Of a DNA stretch of 64,000 nt, positions 36,125 through 44,715 are shown in pieces. Every line of letters starts with the position of its first letter. Within the stretch, counting starts at the first letter, position 1. The notes under the pieces are model-generated. The model was not told the origin of the DNA. It did no database searches and saw nothing but the letters and a program-made list of their open reading frames with translations. Source of the stretch: Candidatus Thiodiazotropha sp. (ex Myrtea sp. 'scaly one' KF741663) (lineage in GTDB: Bacteria > Pseudomonadota > Gammaproteobacteria > Chromatiales > Chromatiaceae); contig JAHXIQ010000001.1 of assembly GCA_025655555.1 (NCBI GenBank), positions 186,001 to 250,000 on the forward strand, read 5' to 3'. The position numbers and the translations under genes are program-made.

Positions 36125-36152
36125 TTGACAGTAATCACCTATATATTAGAAA
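36125..36152 (+). promoter_or_regulatory. Candidate promoter for small RNA between tgt and queA
   Basis: A perfect -35 TTGACA lies at 36125-36130. With a 16-base spacer the best -10 is TAGAAA (36147-36152), which matches the consensus only in part; TATATT at 36142 is better but too close. The promoter points away from tgt and into the hairpin-C-rich-terminator unit described separately. Confidence 0.45.
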
Positions 36153-36156
36153 ATGT

Positions 36157-36251
36157 TGATGTGCTGAATCGTTCTACGAGTCAACACAACACTCCTCCAT
36201 CCTCCTTTGGTGGAATTTTTAAGCGCGACACCCCTGTCGCGCTTTTTTTTT
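36157..36251 (+). ncRNA. Candidate small regulatory RNA with CCUCC-rich loop and intrinsic terminator
   Basis: About 95 bases on the plus strand have a complete sRNA-like layout. A 5' hairpin (36157-36191) pairs across roughly 16 positions with three mismatches around a TCT loop. Next comes an unpaired pyrimidine stretch, ACTCCTCCATCCTCC (36191-36205), holding two CTCC-type anti-Shine-Dalgarno motifs. Then comes a strong terminator. There is no coding frame of note. C-rich loops of this type pair with ribosome sites of target mRNAs in known Hfq-type sRNAs such as NmsR or sX13 (analogy, not homology). The gene lies antisense-oriented in the queA-tgt gap without covering either coding region. 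Confidence 0.6.
36221..36251 (+). terminator. Rho-independent terminator
   Basis: GCGCGACA pairs with TGTCGCGC over eight bases around a CCCC loop, extended by two A-T pairs, and is followed by nine T residues (36243-36251). It is oriented for plus-strand transcription, where no protein gene ends. This is the main argument for a small RNA here. Read from the other side it could also serve queA, but the T tract there is poor. Confidence 0.85.
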
Positions 36252-36256
36252 GCTCA

Positions 36257-37297
36257 CTATTTATCTTCAACACCCGGTGGCGCAGGCGTGAGAAACATGG
36301 CGTCTCCGTAACTGAAAAAACGGTAGTGTTGATCAACCGCATGCTGATAGGCCTGCATGATACGTTCGTATCCGGAGAATGCGGCAACCAGCATCAACAA
36401 TGTGGATTTTGGCAGATGAAAATTGGTGATCATCACATCGACACTGTTAAACCGATAACCCGGCCGGATAAAAAGCTGGGTCTCACCCTTAAATGGTGCA
36501 ACCTCGCCATTCTGTGATGCGGCCTCAAGACTGCGTACGCTGGTGGTACCCACCGCCACCACACGTCCTCCCTTTGCACGCGTCTCCCGCACCTTATCGC
36601 AGACGCTCTGGTCGACATCGACAAACTCACTGTGCATGTGGTGCTCATCAAGGTTCTCCGACCTGACAGGCTGAAAGGTGCCCGCTCCCACATGTAGCGT
36701 GACGTAGGCTTGATCTATACCCATTGAGAATATCTGATCCAGCAAGCCTTGATCGAAATGGAGTCCAGCCGTAGGCGCCGCCACCGCACCGAGATGTTCC
36801 GCATAGACCGTCTGGTATCGGTCCAGGTCTTGCCCCTCGTCATCCCGCTGGATGTAGGGTGGCAGTGGCATGTGTCCTTCCTCTGTCATCAGGGAATAAA
36901 AATCACCCTGTAGGAGTCTGATTAAAAAGCACTCACCTTCCCTGCCCTCAACTTTTACCTGATGCTCTCCTATCTGCAGATAACTGCCGGCTTTTGGTGT
37001 CTTGCTGGCACGCAGATGAGCCGACGCACGATCAGGAGAGAGGACTCTCTCGATCAGCAGTTCGATCTTTCCTCCCGTCTCCTTGTGACCGAACAGTCTG
37101 GCCTGCATGACACGGGTATTGTTGAAGACCAGTAAATCTCCAGGATGCAGAAGCGACGGCAGATCCCTGAATGCCATATCCTTCGGCGCCATCTCGCCAG
37201 GGAGTAAGCCAAGCAGTCTACTCGCGCTTCTTTCCCCAACGGGAAACTGGGCGATCAACTCTTCCGGAAGGTGGTATTCGAAATCGGATAGGCGCAT
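36257..37297 (-). CDS. queA: S-adenosylmethionine:tRNA ribosyltransferase-isomerase QueA
   Basis: The 346-residue protein begins MRLSDFEYHLPEELIAQFP and has the family blocks LLVFNNTRVMQARLFGHK, TAGLHFD, and YVTLHVGAGTFQPVRSENL, plus NFHLPKSTLLMLVAAFSG near the C-terminus. It moves the ribosyl group of SAM onto preQ1-tRNA to make epoxyqueuosine. It is the partner of tgt directly downstream. Length is standard and no defects are seen. Confidence 0.97.
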   Translation of the reverse strand: MRLSDFEYHLPEELIAQFPVGERSASRLLGLLPGEMAPKDMAFRDLPSLLHPGDLLVFNNTRVMQARLFGHKETGGKIELLIERVLSPDRASAHLRASKTPKAGSYLQIGEHQVKVEGREGECFLIRLLQGDFYSLMTEEGHMPLPPYIQRDDEGQDLDRYQTVYAEHLGAVAAPTAGLHFDQGLLDQIFSMGIDQAYVTLHVGAGTFQPVRSENLDEHHMHSEFVDVDQSVCDKVRETRAKGGRVVAVGTTSVRSLEAASQNGEVAPFKGETQLFIRPGYRFNSVDVMITNFHLPKSTLLMLVAAFSGYERIMQAYQHAVDQHYRFFSYGDAMFLTPAPPGVEDK

Positions 37298-37415
37298 AGG
37301 GCGCGGATATTATCACGGCAAACAGGCGCATTGAATCTGACGACGCACAATCCATAGTGTGATCTGTGATTCAAATCTGCATTCGCAACCCCAGTTTCAC
37401 TTGTAGATCAGATTT

Positions 37416-37436
37416 TTCTAATACATATTATTAGAA
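37416..37436. promoter_or_regulatory. Perfect 21-base palindrome, candidate operator
   Basis: TTCTAATA and TATTAGAA form perfect 8-base arms around CATAT, about 100 bases upstream of the alpha/beta hydrolase start at 37535. Length, symmetry and AT content fit a dimeric helix-turn-helix regulator. No matching regulator is recognised in the window. Confidence 0.45.
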
Positions 37437-37534
37437 GATAATGAGAAAAAAATATTGCGTAGCCAGAAGATCCTCAATGATAACGGGGACTTGAAGTCTG
37501 TCAGCAGGCCTCGACACTACGCGAAGGAGTCGTT

Positions 37535-38395
37535 ATGTCAAACCAGCTTTCTCACCTGTTAACCACTCGGCTAACACTCCTGCTGATACTTCTACTCATC
37601 ACTTTTCCCGCCTCGAGTGAGATCATCAACCTCACAGTCGACACAGACCTTGAAGCGACTGCAGAACTTCTGCCTGGACAAGAAGAAGGCAAGACAATAC
37701 TGATACTGCACGGATTCCTGCAGACAAGAGATTTCTTTACCGTTCGAAGACTTGCCGATGCCCTGAATGATGAAGGTCATACCATCCTCCTGCCCAATCT
37801 GGCTCTCGGCATCAATCGCAGACGACAAAGTCTGGCCTGTGAGGCGATTCATACACACTCCCTCGAGCAGGATGTCAGAGAGATCGCTCAATGGGTCGAA
37901 TGGCTACACAAGTATCAAGACAAGCCTGTCACCATCATCGGCCATAGTGCCGGCAGCCTGCTGCTGCTTGCCTACCTTACCGGCACACCAGAAGCACCTA
38001 TTGAAGATACCTTACTCATCAGCCTTATCCCATTTGCCCAAGGACCTATTGCGAAAGAGAGTGAAACAGACCGCCTGAACGCCACAAAGCAGCTTGCAAA
38101 AAACAGCAGGGAAGTATCCAGCTACCCGCTGGCTTTTTGCGACAAATTCATGACGACGGCGGGCAACTATCTCTCATATGTCAACTGGAATAGTGAAAAA
38201 TCACTGGTCAGCCTGAAGAAATTATCCTTCAAGCCGATGATTATATTAGGTGGCCAAGACCAACGTCTGGGCGATGACTGGTTGCCGCGCCTGATACAGG
38301 TGGGCGCTGAGGTTGTCGAGATCGATGGCGCAAACCACTTTTTCAATCATGAGCATGAATTCGACCTTGTAGATACGATTTCCGACATGCTCTAG
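37535..38395 (+). CDS. Exported alpha/beta hydrolase
   Basis: The 286-residue protein starts at ATG 37535 after an AAGGAG ribosome site. A signal peptide (LTLLLILLLITFPASSE) leads into an alpha/beta-hydrolase core. TILILHGFLQTRDFF forms the oxyanion region, VTIIGHSAGSLLLLAYL the nucleophile elbow with Ser, PMIILGGQDQRLGDD the likely acid loop, and IDGANHFF the catalytic His. All triad members appear present. The substrate is not evident. The stop codon TAG is made by the TA target plus the first G of MITE copy 4, so the element inserted in the stop codon without changing the protein. Confidence 0.8.
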   Translation: MSNQLSHLLTTRLTLLLILLLITFPASSEIINLTVDTDLEATAELLPGQEEGKTILILHGFLQTRDFFTVRRLADALNDEGHTILLPNLALGINRRRQSLACEAIHTHSLEQDVREIAQWVEWLHKYQDKPVTIIGHSAGSLLLLAYLTGTPEAPIEDTLLISLIPFAQGPIAKESETDRLNATKQLAKNSREVSSYPLAFCDKFMTTAGNYLSYVNWNSEKSLVSLKKLSFKPMIILGGQDQRLGDDWLPRLIQVGAEVVEIDGANHFFNHEHEFDLVDTISDML

Positions 38396-38622
38396 GGCCT
38401 GTTGACACTAATTTGATTGCCACTGTTGCACCTGAAAAAGCACAATCAAGGCACACCCCAAGGGCACTTCCTTCGGGGCGCGAGGAGAGTAGTTTGGTTA
38501 TTCCAAATGAGCGACGAGTAACACTAAGTGGCGCTTATTCAGGCATACCCCAAGGGCACTTCCTTCGGGGTGTACCTCAGAAGGCCAAGGCCTTTTTTAC
38601 CCAGCAGGGTAAACAGGCCCTA
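38393..38622. mobile_element. MITE-like element, copy 4 (226 bp, partly deleted)
   Basis: The core 38395-38620 is flanked by TA on both sides. Its left end GGGCCTGTTGACACTAATTT matches copy 2, but the right inverted repeat is intact for only about nine bases, and roughly 93 bases present in copy 2 are missing near the right end. Two CCCCAAGGGCACTTCC hairpins are retained. It lies between the hydrolase and the GGDEF-EAL gene and ends 25 bases before the latter's start. Confidence 0.82.
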
Positions 38623-38647
38623 ATATGAGAATCACAGATTCCACGGC

Positions 38648-40897
38648 ATGAAAATCCGCTTTAAACCTATTTCAATCAGTCTTTTTACGGCGATATTCGT
38701 CGCCATTTTTCTGTTGCTTCTGTTCTTTTTTGGACGCGTCACCTATCTGGAAATCGAAGACCTGGATTCAAAATTCCTCGCAGCAAGCACAACTCGCGCC
38801 GAAAAAGAGGTCCAGCGGGCACTGAAACTCTCTATCGACCGAATTAAAAATCAGACTAAACAACTGGCCAAATGGGAAGAGGTCAAACAGCAACTGCACA
38901 ACTCAATGTTCTACAACTATTGGTACCGGCACCGGGCAAAGACCAATAACCTAATATCAGAGCACACCATCGATGTTGCCATCTATGACCTTCAGGGCAG
39001 AATGCTGAGTGAAGTTGACACTGCCCTTCTTCCCAACACGATAGACACAAGGGCGCTATCCGATTACATATTGATGAACCAATTCGAACCTTTGCTGATG
39101 ATTATCGAACCTGTCATAGATAGCAAGACGGAATCTCCCCAGGGGTTTGTTGCCACATTAAGCCGGGTAATTCCCCTGTTTCTCAGCAGCGGTCAGTTTA
39201 ATCAGGTAGACGTTGACTCACTGAGTGTAGACATCAGCAACAGTGACCGTATTGCCAGTAACGAGCTCCTACCATTCATTCACTATCAATTGATCACTGA
39301 CTCCTATGCCGACACACTGAGACAGGTCATGACCGAGTCGGTACTGCGTCTGGCGGGCATGGCGGCCATCCTCAGCCTGATCATATTTCCCATCGCTGCA
39401 AGAATTATGAGTTGGCCCATCTTGCAGATATCGCAGCATATCGATCTCTTGAAGAAGTACAACAAAAATTCAGTGACCTCCTCTTTCCAACAACCCCTGC
39501 TGATCAAAGAATTGGACAAAATACGTCAATCACTCAACGACTATCACAATCAATTGAGTGACGTGAATATCACGTTGAGTGAGAAGACAAAACAATTACA
39601 TGACCTGGCACAGCACGATCCATTGACCGGTGCCAGAAATCGTGCCGCATTCGACGAGTATTGGCATGAGATCAACGATGTTTTTCAACACAGTCAGGGA
39701 CAGATCTCCCTGCTCCTTTTTGATATCGATCACTTCAAGGCCATCAATGACACCTACGGACATGAAGTGGGCGATGAGGTACTGATAACCGTCTCTCAGA
39801 CACTTAAAAATACACTGTCTGGTCATGAGCGGTTATTCCGGCTTGGTGGTGACGAATTCATCACTGTATTGATTGGTGCGCATCCCCGCAAAGCCATGCA
39901 GATCGCAAAACAGGTTCATCTTGCTATCAGCCGCTACCCATTCGAGGAAATGGGTATTCGTGAGCCTGTCAGGTTGAGCATAGGCATCGCCCATACCAAG
40001 CCTGACAGTAAAGCAAGCCTCGCATCCCTACAGTGGCAGGTGAATGTTGCTACCTACCAGGCAAAGCGTCCAGGACACACCAATATCGTTATGTTCTCTG
40101 AGGAGATGGCGAACAGCACTCAAGGCCTGTTCTCCAGCCGCACACACAGTGCTGTGTACGATGCCATTTCACAGGGTACAGGGCTAATCATGCACTATCA
40201 GCCCATCGTGAACCTGGAGAATGGCAGATCCCAGTATTTCGAAGCCCTGGTGCGTATCGTTCATGAAGGTCAGTTGATCATGCCTTCACACATCTTTCCT
40301 CTGGTAGAAGCAAAGGGCCTGGAAATCGATCTCGACAGACAAGTCATCAGAAAAACACTGGAGGATCTGAACAGTGGCCTGATCCCCGTTGGTACCGGTG
40401 TGTCCATCAATATTTCAGCACCCAGCATCGTAGAGAGCGATCTCTTCACCTGGCTGGAAGACTTCGCACCCTATATGGGCGAGTATAAAATTTTGCTCGA
40501 AATTACGGAGACAGCCATGATCACACAGATGCAGAAGGCGCGCTCAAATCTCGCCCGTCTGCGATCAATGGGCTTTCGCATTGCACTGGATGATTTCGGC
40601 AGCGGTTATTCATCCCTGCGATACCTGGGTAGCATGCCAGTGGATGTGGTCAAATTCGACATCAACCTGACCCGGCTCATCGATAGCAAATACAATAACC
40701 CAATCCTCACACATCTGGCACAGATGATTGTGGAATGCGGTCATCTGCTGGTGGCAGAAGGTATAGAGAGTGCATCTTCCGCCAAGCAACTGGGCCAACT
40801 GGGTTTCCAGTATGGACAGGGATATTATTTCGGCAGACCTTCTGCAACCATCGACGAGCCGGTGCCTAATAGGGAATATGTCGATTTTTCCGCCTGA
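38648..40897 (+). CDS. Membrane GGDEF-EAL cyclic-di-GMP signalling protein
   Basis: The 749-residue protein has a TM helix at about 8-30, a periplasmic sensor region of about 200 residues, and a second TM near 235-255. A HAMP-like/coiled linker follows, then a GGDEF domain with the intact site RLGGDEFI near residue 397, and a C-terminal EAL domain. The EAL domain keeps FEALVR, ITETAM, LDDFGSGYSS, VKFD, AEGIES and GQGYYFGRP, so the phosphodiesterase site looks complete. The protein could both make and break cyclic-di-GMP. The periplasmic part probably senses a signal that sets the balance. Its -35/RBS region was reset by MITE copy 4 just upstream. Confidence 0.9.
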   Translation: MKIRFKPISISLFTAIFVAIFLLLLFFFGRVTYLEIEDLDSKFLAASTTRAEKEVQRALKLSIDRIKNQTKQLAKWEEVKQQLHNSMFYNYWYRHRAKTNNLISEHTIDVAIYDLQGRMLSEVDTALLPNTIDTRALSDYILMNQFEPLLMIIEPVIDSKTESPQGFVATLSRVIPLFLSSGQFNQVDVDSLSVDISNSDRIASNELLPFIHYQLITDSYADTLRQVMTESVLRLAGMAAILSLIIFPIAARIMSWPILQISQHIDLLKKYNKNSVTSSFQQPLLIKELDKIRQSLNDYHNQLSDVNITLSEKTKQLHDLAQHDPLTGARNRAAFDEYWHEINDVFQHSQGQISLLLFDIDHFKAINDTYGHEVGDEVLITVSQTLKNTLSGHERLFRLGGDEFITVLIGAHPRKAMQIAKQVHLAISRYPFEEMGIREPVRLSIGIAHTKPDSKASLASLQWQVNVATYQAKRPGHTNIVMFSEEMANSTQGLFSSRTHSAVYDAISQGTGLIMHYQPIVNLENGRSQYFEALVRIVHEGQLIMPSHIFPLVEAKGLEIDLDRQVIRKTLEDLNSGLIPVGTGVSINISAPSIVESDLFTWLEDFAPYMGEYKILLEITETAMITQMQKARSNLARLRSMGFRIALDDFGSGYSSLRYLGSMPVDVVKFDINLTRLIDSKYNNPILTHLAQMIVECGHLLVAEGIESASSAKQLGQLGFQYGQGYYFGRPSATIDEPVPNREYVDFSA

Positions 40898-40944
40898 ACC
40901 CCTTCCCAATCGAAAAAATTGAGGTTATTCTCCCCCCCTTCTAC

Positions 40945-41031
<87 letters not shown>

Positions 41032-41182
41032 CTCTTCTCTCTGCTTACCACGTCGATCCAGATTCAAGTGTGTTTATGGATTTTATTTCCTGCTTCTGGT
41101 GAAATGTATGGCCGACGTCGTCCCCGTTGATGCAGCGGAAATACGGCAAGGAACCCATACCAGATCTATAAGAAAAGGCTGT

Positions 41183-41908
41183 ATGACCACTTCGGATTCC
41201 AGACTCTCAGATGACTTCTCCGACGTGGAGGAACTGCAAAATAAATCCGGCCGACTGCGGGTGTTGCTGGAGATCACTGTGGCGATACTCCTTCTGGTGG
41301 GTATCTACTATCTCTTCGCGCCTGAAGAGGCTGTCGAACTGCCACCGCTACCAAAGCAGGATATCGATCCCATCATCCGGGCACAGATCGACGCGGCTGA
41401 GCAACAGGCAGTCTCACCTACTGACACCACTGATGGAGAAGAAGCGCCCATCAAAACCCCGGTGACTGAGGATGCCGTGCCCCAACCATCAGAAATGCCT
41501 CCAGAGAATCAACACCTCCCCGAAGGTGCAGCGGCCCGAGAAATCATTGCCGACCTACGCAGTGGCAGCATTACCCTGAATGAGTCTGAAATGCTGCACC
41601 AGGCTCAGACTTATCAACAGGCAGGCGCACTGAGTGATGCCTACCTACTGCTTTTCTATGCTGCCAAACAGGGAGGTGGACAGGCCGCCTTTGACCTGGC
41701 CAGCCTCCACGACCCTAACCATTTCTCTGCAGGCAGCAGTCTGCTTCAGGCCCCAGATACCTTCCAGGCTCACAAGTGGTACAGCAGAGCCGCCAGTCAA
41801 AATATTCCTCAGGCAGAAGCACGCATGCAGGCACTGCGAAGTGCTACGGAAAAACAGGCTGAAACCGGCGACATGGCTGCCCGACGCCTGCTACTGAACT
41901 GGCAATAG
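41183..41908 (+). CDS. Single-TM protein with Sel1/TPR-like C-terminal domain
   Basis: ATG at 41183 gives 241 residues starting MTTSDSRLSDDFSDVEELQ; the longer frame from 41099 lacks support. One TM helix (LEITVAILLLVGIYYLFAP) follows an acidic cytoplasmic N-terminus. A Pro/Glu/Asp-rich linker leads to a C-terminal helical domain (YQQAGALSDAYLLLFYAAKQ, SRAASQNIPQAEARMQALR) like Sel1 repeats. It is 24 bases ahead of the vWA gene and probably cotranscribed with it and with the ABC transporter genes. Its exact role is unknown. Confidence 0.7.
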   Translation: MTTSDSRLSDDFSDVEELQNKSGRLRVLLEITVAILLLVGIYYLFAPEEAVELPPLPKQDIDPIIRAQIDAAEQQAVSPTDTTDGEEAPIKTPVTEDAVPQPSEMPPENQHLPEGAAAREIIADLRSGSITLNESEMLHQAQTYQQAGALSDAYLLLFYAAKQGGGQAAFDLASLHDPNHFSAGSSLLQAPDTFQAHKWYSRAASQNIPQAEARMQALRSATEKQAETGDMAARRLLLNWQ

Positions 41909-41932
41909 AGAACATCTAGAAGGAAACGAGCG

Positions 41933-43939
41933 ATGGCTTACCTTAAACAGACCCTATTTGCGCTGTTGATTCTAGCGATGGGTTCACCGGCAATGAGTCA
42001 GGCAGAACCGCTCCTGATGGAAGGCAAGCAGGCACTCTATCAGCGCGTATTGAGCAAGCCCGGTGCCCTTATCTTCACCCAACCGCAAGAGGGGAACGGT
42101 GCTCCAGCAACACCCTTCAGCGCCTATTATGTCTACAAGCGGGAGACGCGGGATGGCTCACCCTGGGTCCAACTTGGCCTCAACCGCTATGGAGAGACAG
42201 CAGGCTGGATGCCAGAAATCGATACCATCCCCTGGAACCAGGGCCTGACCGTAGCCTTCCGTGACCCGTTGGGGGCAGACAGAGTATTGTTGTTCCGAGA
42301 CAAAGAAGGCCTAAAGTCACTGGTTGAGAATGGGGACAAAGCGAGATACCGCCAGCTCTACCAGGCAGCGGAAGCGGGCAAACTGGCCGCTGATGCGCCG
42401 GTGATCGCCATCCAGCCTCGTACCCATGTGGACATACTCAAGGACTTCTACCTGGTGCCGATTCGTGACCATGAGGATATCTACCTCGAGAGCGAACAAG
42501 CACGCATGCTGCAGGTCTCCAGTGTACCCTTGCTGCCTTTGATGCAGACCAAACCATCAAAACCCAAAGCTACACAGCCCGAAAAAAAGACAACGAAGCC
42601 CTTCCGTTCCGCCGTGGTTTTCGTAATCGACTCGACCCTCTCAATGGATCCCTATATCGATCGCACACGTGAAGCGGTACGCAAGATCTACGACACCATC
42701 ACCAAGGAACAACTGACTGGTGACGTCAGCTTCGGCCTGATCGCCTTTCGTGATAATCCCCAGGCCGCTCCCGGTCTGGAGTACCTGACCCGCACTTACG
42801 TTGACCTCGAGCAGGGCCAGGATGCCGAGAGCTTCTTTAGCCATGTCTCATCACTCAAGGCCGCCACTGTCTCCAGTCGCGACTTTATTGAAGACAGCTA
42901 TGCTGGCGTCAACGAGGCTATTGCCGGCATCAACTGGGAAGGGCAGGATGCCCGTTATGTGGTATTAGTCACCGACGCAGGTCCACGAGAGGCGGGCAAT
43001 AATCTATCCGGCACCGGCATGTCGAGTGCCGCCCTGCGCCGCTTAGCACAGAATAAAGGGATTGCATTATCAGTACTCCACCTGCTGACACCCAGCGTCA
43101 TGGCTGACCATGCCAATGCTGAGGAAACCTATCGGGATCTCTCCTACTACCCAGGCATCGGCAGCTTCTATTTCGGTGTTGAGACCGGCAATGTGGAGCG
43201 CTTCGGACGTGTCCTCGATGCACTGGCCCAGCAGATCACCGAGCAGGTGAAACTGGCAGCCATGGCGGCAGCCGGAAAAACCATTGCCGAGAAACGCCAG
43301 ATCAGAGAAGCCGAGGCAAAGGATGCAGAGGCATCTTCGGATCAGCTGGCCCAGTTCCAGGCCAAGGTAGCCAAACTTGGCTATGCCCTGCGCATGCGCT
43401 ACCTGCAGCAGGACGACAAGAAGCAGATCCCCAATGTCTTTAACGCCTGGTTGGTTGACCGCGACATCAGCGATCCACAGCGTCAGACGCTGGATGTCAG
43501 GGTGCTGCTGACCCGTGACCAACTCAGCGACCTGCACAGCATCCTGCGCCAGGTACTCGTTACTGCTGAAGAGGGTCTGCTCTCACCCCGTACCTTTCTC
43601 AATGATCTGAAGAGTCTTGCAGCCACTATTGCCCGTGACCCGGAACAACTTGGTACCACAACCCGCGTCTCAGGCGCCCGAGCGGGAAATCTGGCAGACA
43701 TGGGCTTCATGCGCGAGTACATTGAGGACCTGCCATACACTGGTGAAGTCATGAACCTCTCCCTGGAGAACTGGCAGGATTGGCCAGCCCGTGAGCAGGT
43801 CACCTTTATCAATCGACTGGAAGAGAAGATAAATTATTACGAAGTGCTGCATGACCACACCGACCTCTGGGTCTCACTTGATGGAGGCCCGATCTCAGGT
43901 GACTCGGTTTTCCCCATTGCCCTGGAAATGCTGCCCTGA
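41933..43939 (+). CDS. Exported SH3-like plus von Willebrand A domain protein, PpkA-vWA-like
   Basis: The 668-residue protein has a signal peptide (LFALLILAMGSPAMSQAEP). A beta-rich SH3-like domain covers about residues 30-110 (ALYQRVLSKPGALIFTQ and WVQLGLNRYGETAGWM). A vWA domain starts near 225 with AVVFVIDSTLSMDPYIDRTR, where DSTLS is the MIDAS motif, and continues VSFGLIAFRDNPQAAPGLEY and YVVLVTDAGPREAG. A large helical C-terminal region follows. The vWA part closely resembles, by recall, the extracytoplasmic vWA tail of the T6SS kinase PpkA, but no kinase domain exists here. The genes after it encode TagT/TagS-like ABC components, which supports the comparison (inference). Confidence 0.75.
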   Translation: MAYLKQTLFALLILAMGSPAMSQAEPLLMEGKQALYQRVLSKPGALIFTQPQEGNGAPATPFSAYYVYKRETRDGSPWVQLGLNRYGETAGWMPEIDTIPWNQGLTVAFRDPLGADRVLLFRDKEGLKSLVENGDKARYRQLYQAAEAGKLAADAPVIAIQPRTHVDILKDFYLVPIRDHEDIYLESEQARMLQVSSVPLLPLMQTKPSKPKATQPEKKTTKPFRSAVVFVIDSTLSMDPYIDRTREAVRKIYDTITKEQLTGDVSFGLIAFRDNPQAAPGLEYLTRTYVDLEQGQDAESFFSHVSSLKAATVSSRDFIEDSYAGVNEAIAGINWEGQDARYVVLVTDAGPREAGNNLSGTGMSSAALRRLAQNKGIALSVLHLLTPSVMADHANAEETYRDLSYYPGIGSFYFGVETGNVERFGRVLDALAQQITEQVKLAAMAAAGKTIAEKRQIREAEAKDAEASSDQLAQFQAKVAKLGYALRMRYLQQDDKKQIPNVFNAWLVDRDISDPQRQTLDVRVLLTRDQLSDLHSILRQVLVTAEEGLLSPRTFLNDLKSLAATIARDPEQLGTTTRVSGARAGNLADMGFMREYIEDLPYTGEVMNLSLENWQDWPAREQVTFINRLEEKINYYEVLHDHTDLWVSLDGGPISGDSVFPIALEMLP

Positions 43940-43941
43940 CC

Positions 43942-44715
43942 GTGACCACACCTGAAGTAAGTACCGGTAACGGACTGACCGGTGACAAAGTCCTGATCTA
44001 CCATCTGCGCGACGTGGTCAAGACCCGTGAGGCCGAGGGCACCGCCTTCCGCCTGCGCGTGCCCAGCCTACAGATCGCCCTGGGGGAGAAGATCGCGCTC
44101 ATCGGTGAGAGTGGTTGTGGCAAGAGCACGCTGCTCGATATGCTCTCCATGACACTTAAGCCGAGTGAGATCGGATCCTTCCGATTCCGTTCTGAGAAAG
44201 GTGCCGAGCCGGTGGATATCTCCGGACTCTGGCGTAAACGGCAGTTAAACCGACTGGGAGATCTCCGCCGCTTGCGTATCGGTTATGTGATGCAGACCGG
44301 TGGTCTGCTGCCCTATCTGACCGTCAGAGAGAACATCAACCTCTCCCGTCGCCTGCTCGACATGCCGAATGACGGACTGGTCGACGAGCTGGCGGGTGAC
44401 CTGGGTATCCGCCGCCACCTCGACAAGCTACCCCACCTGTTGTCAGTCGGTGAGCGTCAGCGGGTTGCCATCGGACGTGCCCTGGCGCACCGTCCCTCCA
44501 TAGTGATCGCCGATGAGCCTACTGCTTCCCTCGATCCGATCGCAGCAGAACGCATCATGTCCCTTTTTATCGAGCTGGTGGATGAGCTGCATATCACCGT
44601 GATTCTCGCCAGCCACGCCTGGCGACATATCAACCGTCTCGGGCTACGCCATCTGGAACACCATACCCACCGGGAGGAGGACGGCTCGATGACCGAGACC
44701 GTAGTCACCGGCTAA
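43942..44715 (+). CDS. ABC transporter ATPase, LolD/TagT-like
   Basis: GTG at 43942, two bases after the vWA gene's stop, gives 257 residues. Walker A is IGESGCGKSTLLDMLS near residue 53, the Q loop is YVMQTGGLLPYLTVRENINL, the signature is HLLSVGERQRVAIGRALAHR (with LSVGE in place of LSGGQ), and Walker B is IVIADEPTASLD. It belongs to the MacB/LolD class that powers mechanotransmission by FtsX-like permeases. The permease gene overlaps its stop by one base. TagT of the Pseudomonas threonine phosphorylation pathway is the suggested relative (inference). Confidence 0.85.
   Translation: MTTPEVSTGNGLTGDKVLIYHLRDVVKTREAEGTAFRLRVPSLQIALGEKIALIGESGCGKSTLLDMLSMTLKPSEIGSFRFRSEKGAEPVDISGLWRKRQLNRLGDLRRLRIGYVMQTGGLLPYLTVRENINLSRRLLDMPNDGLVDELAGDLGIRRHLDKLPHLLSVGERQRVAIGRALAHRPSIVIADEPTASLDPIAAERIMSLFIELVDELHITVILASHAWRHINRLGLRHLEHHTHREEDGSMTETVVTG

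Noticed and set aside
41933..43939. Serine/threonine kinase PpkA
   Set aside because: No kinase motifs (no VAIK, HRD or DFG equivalents); the protein has a signal peptide and only the vWA part is similar.
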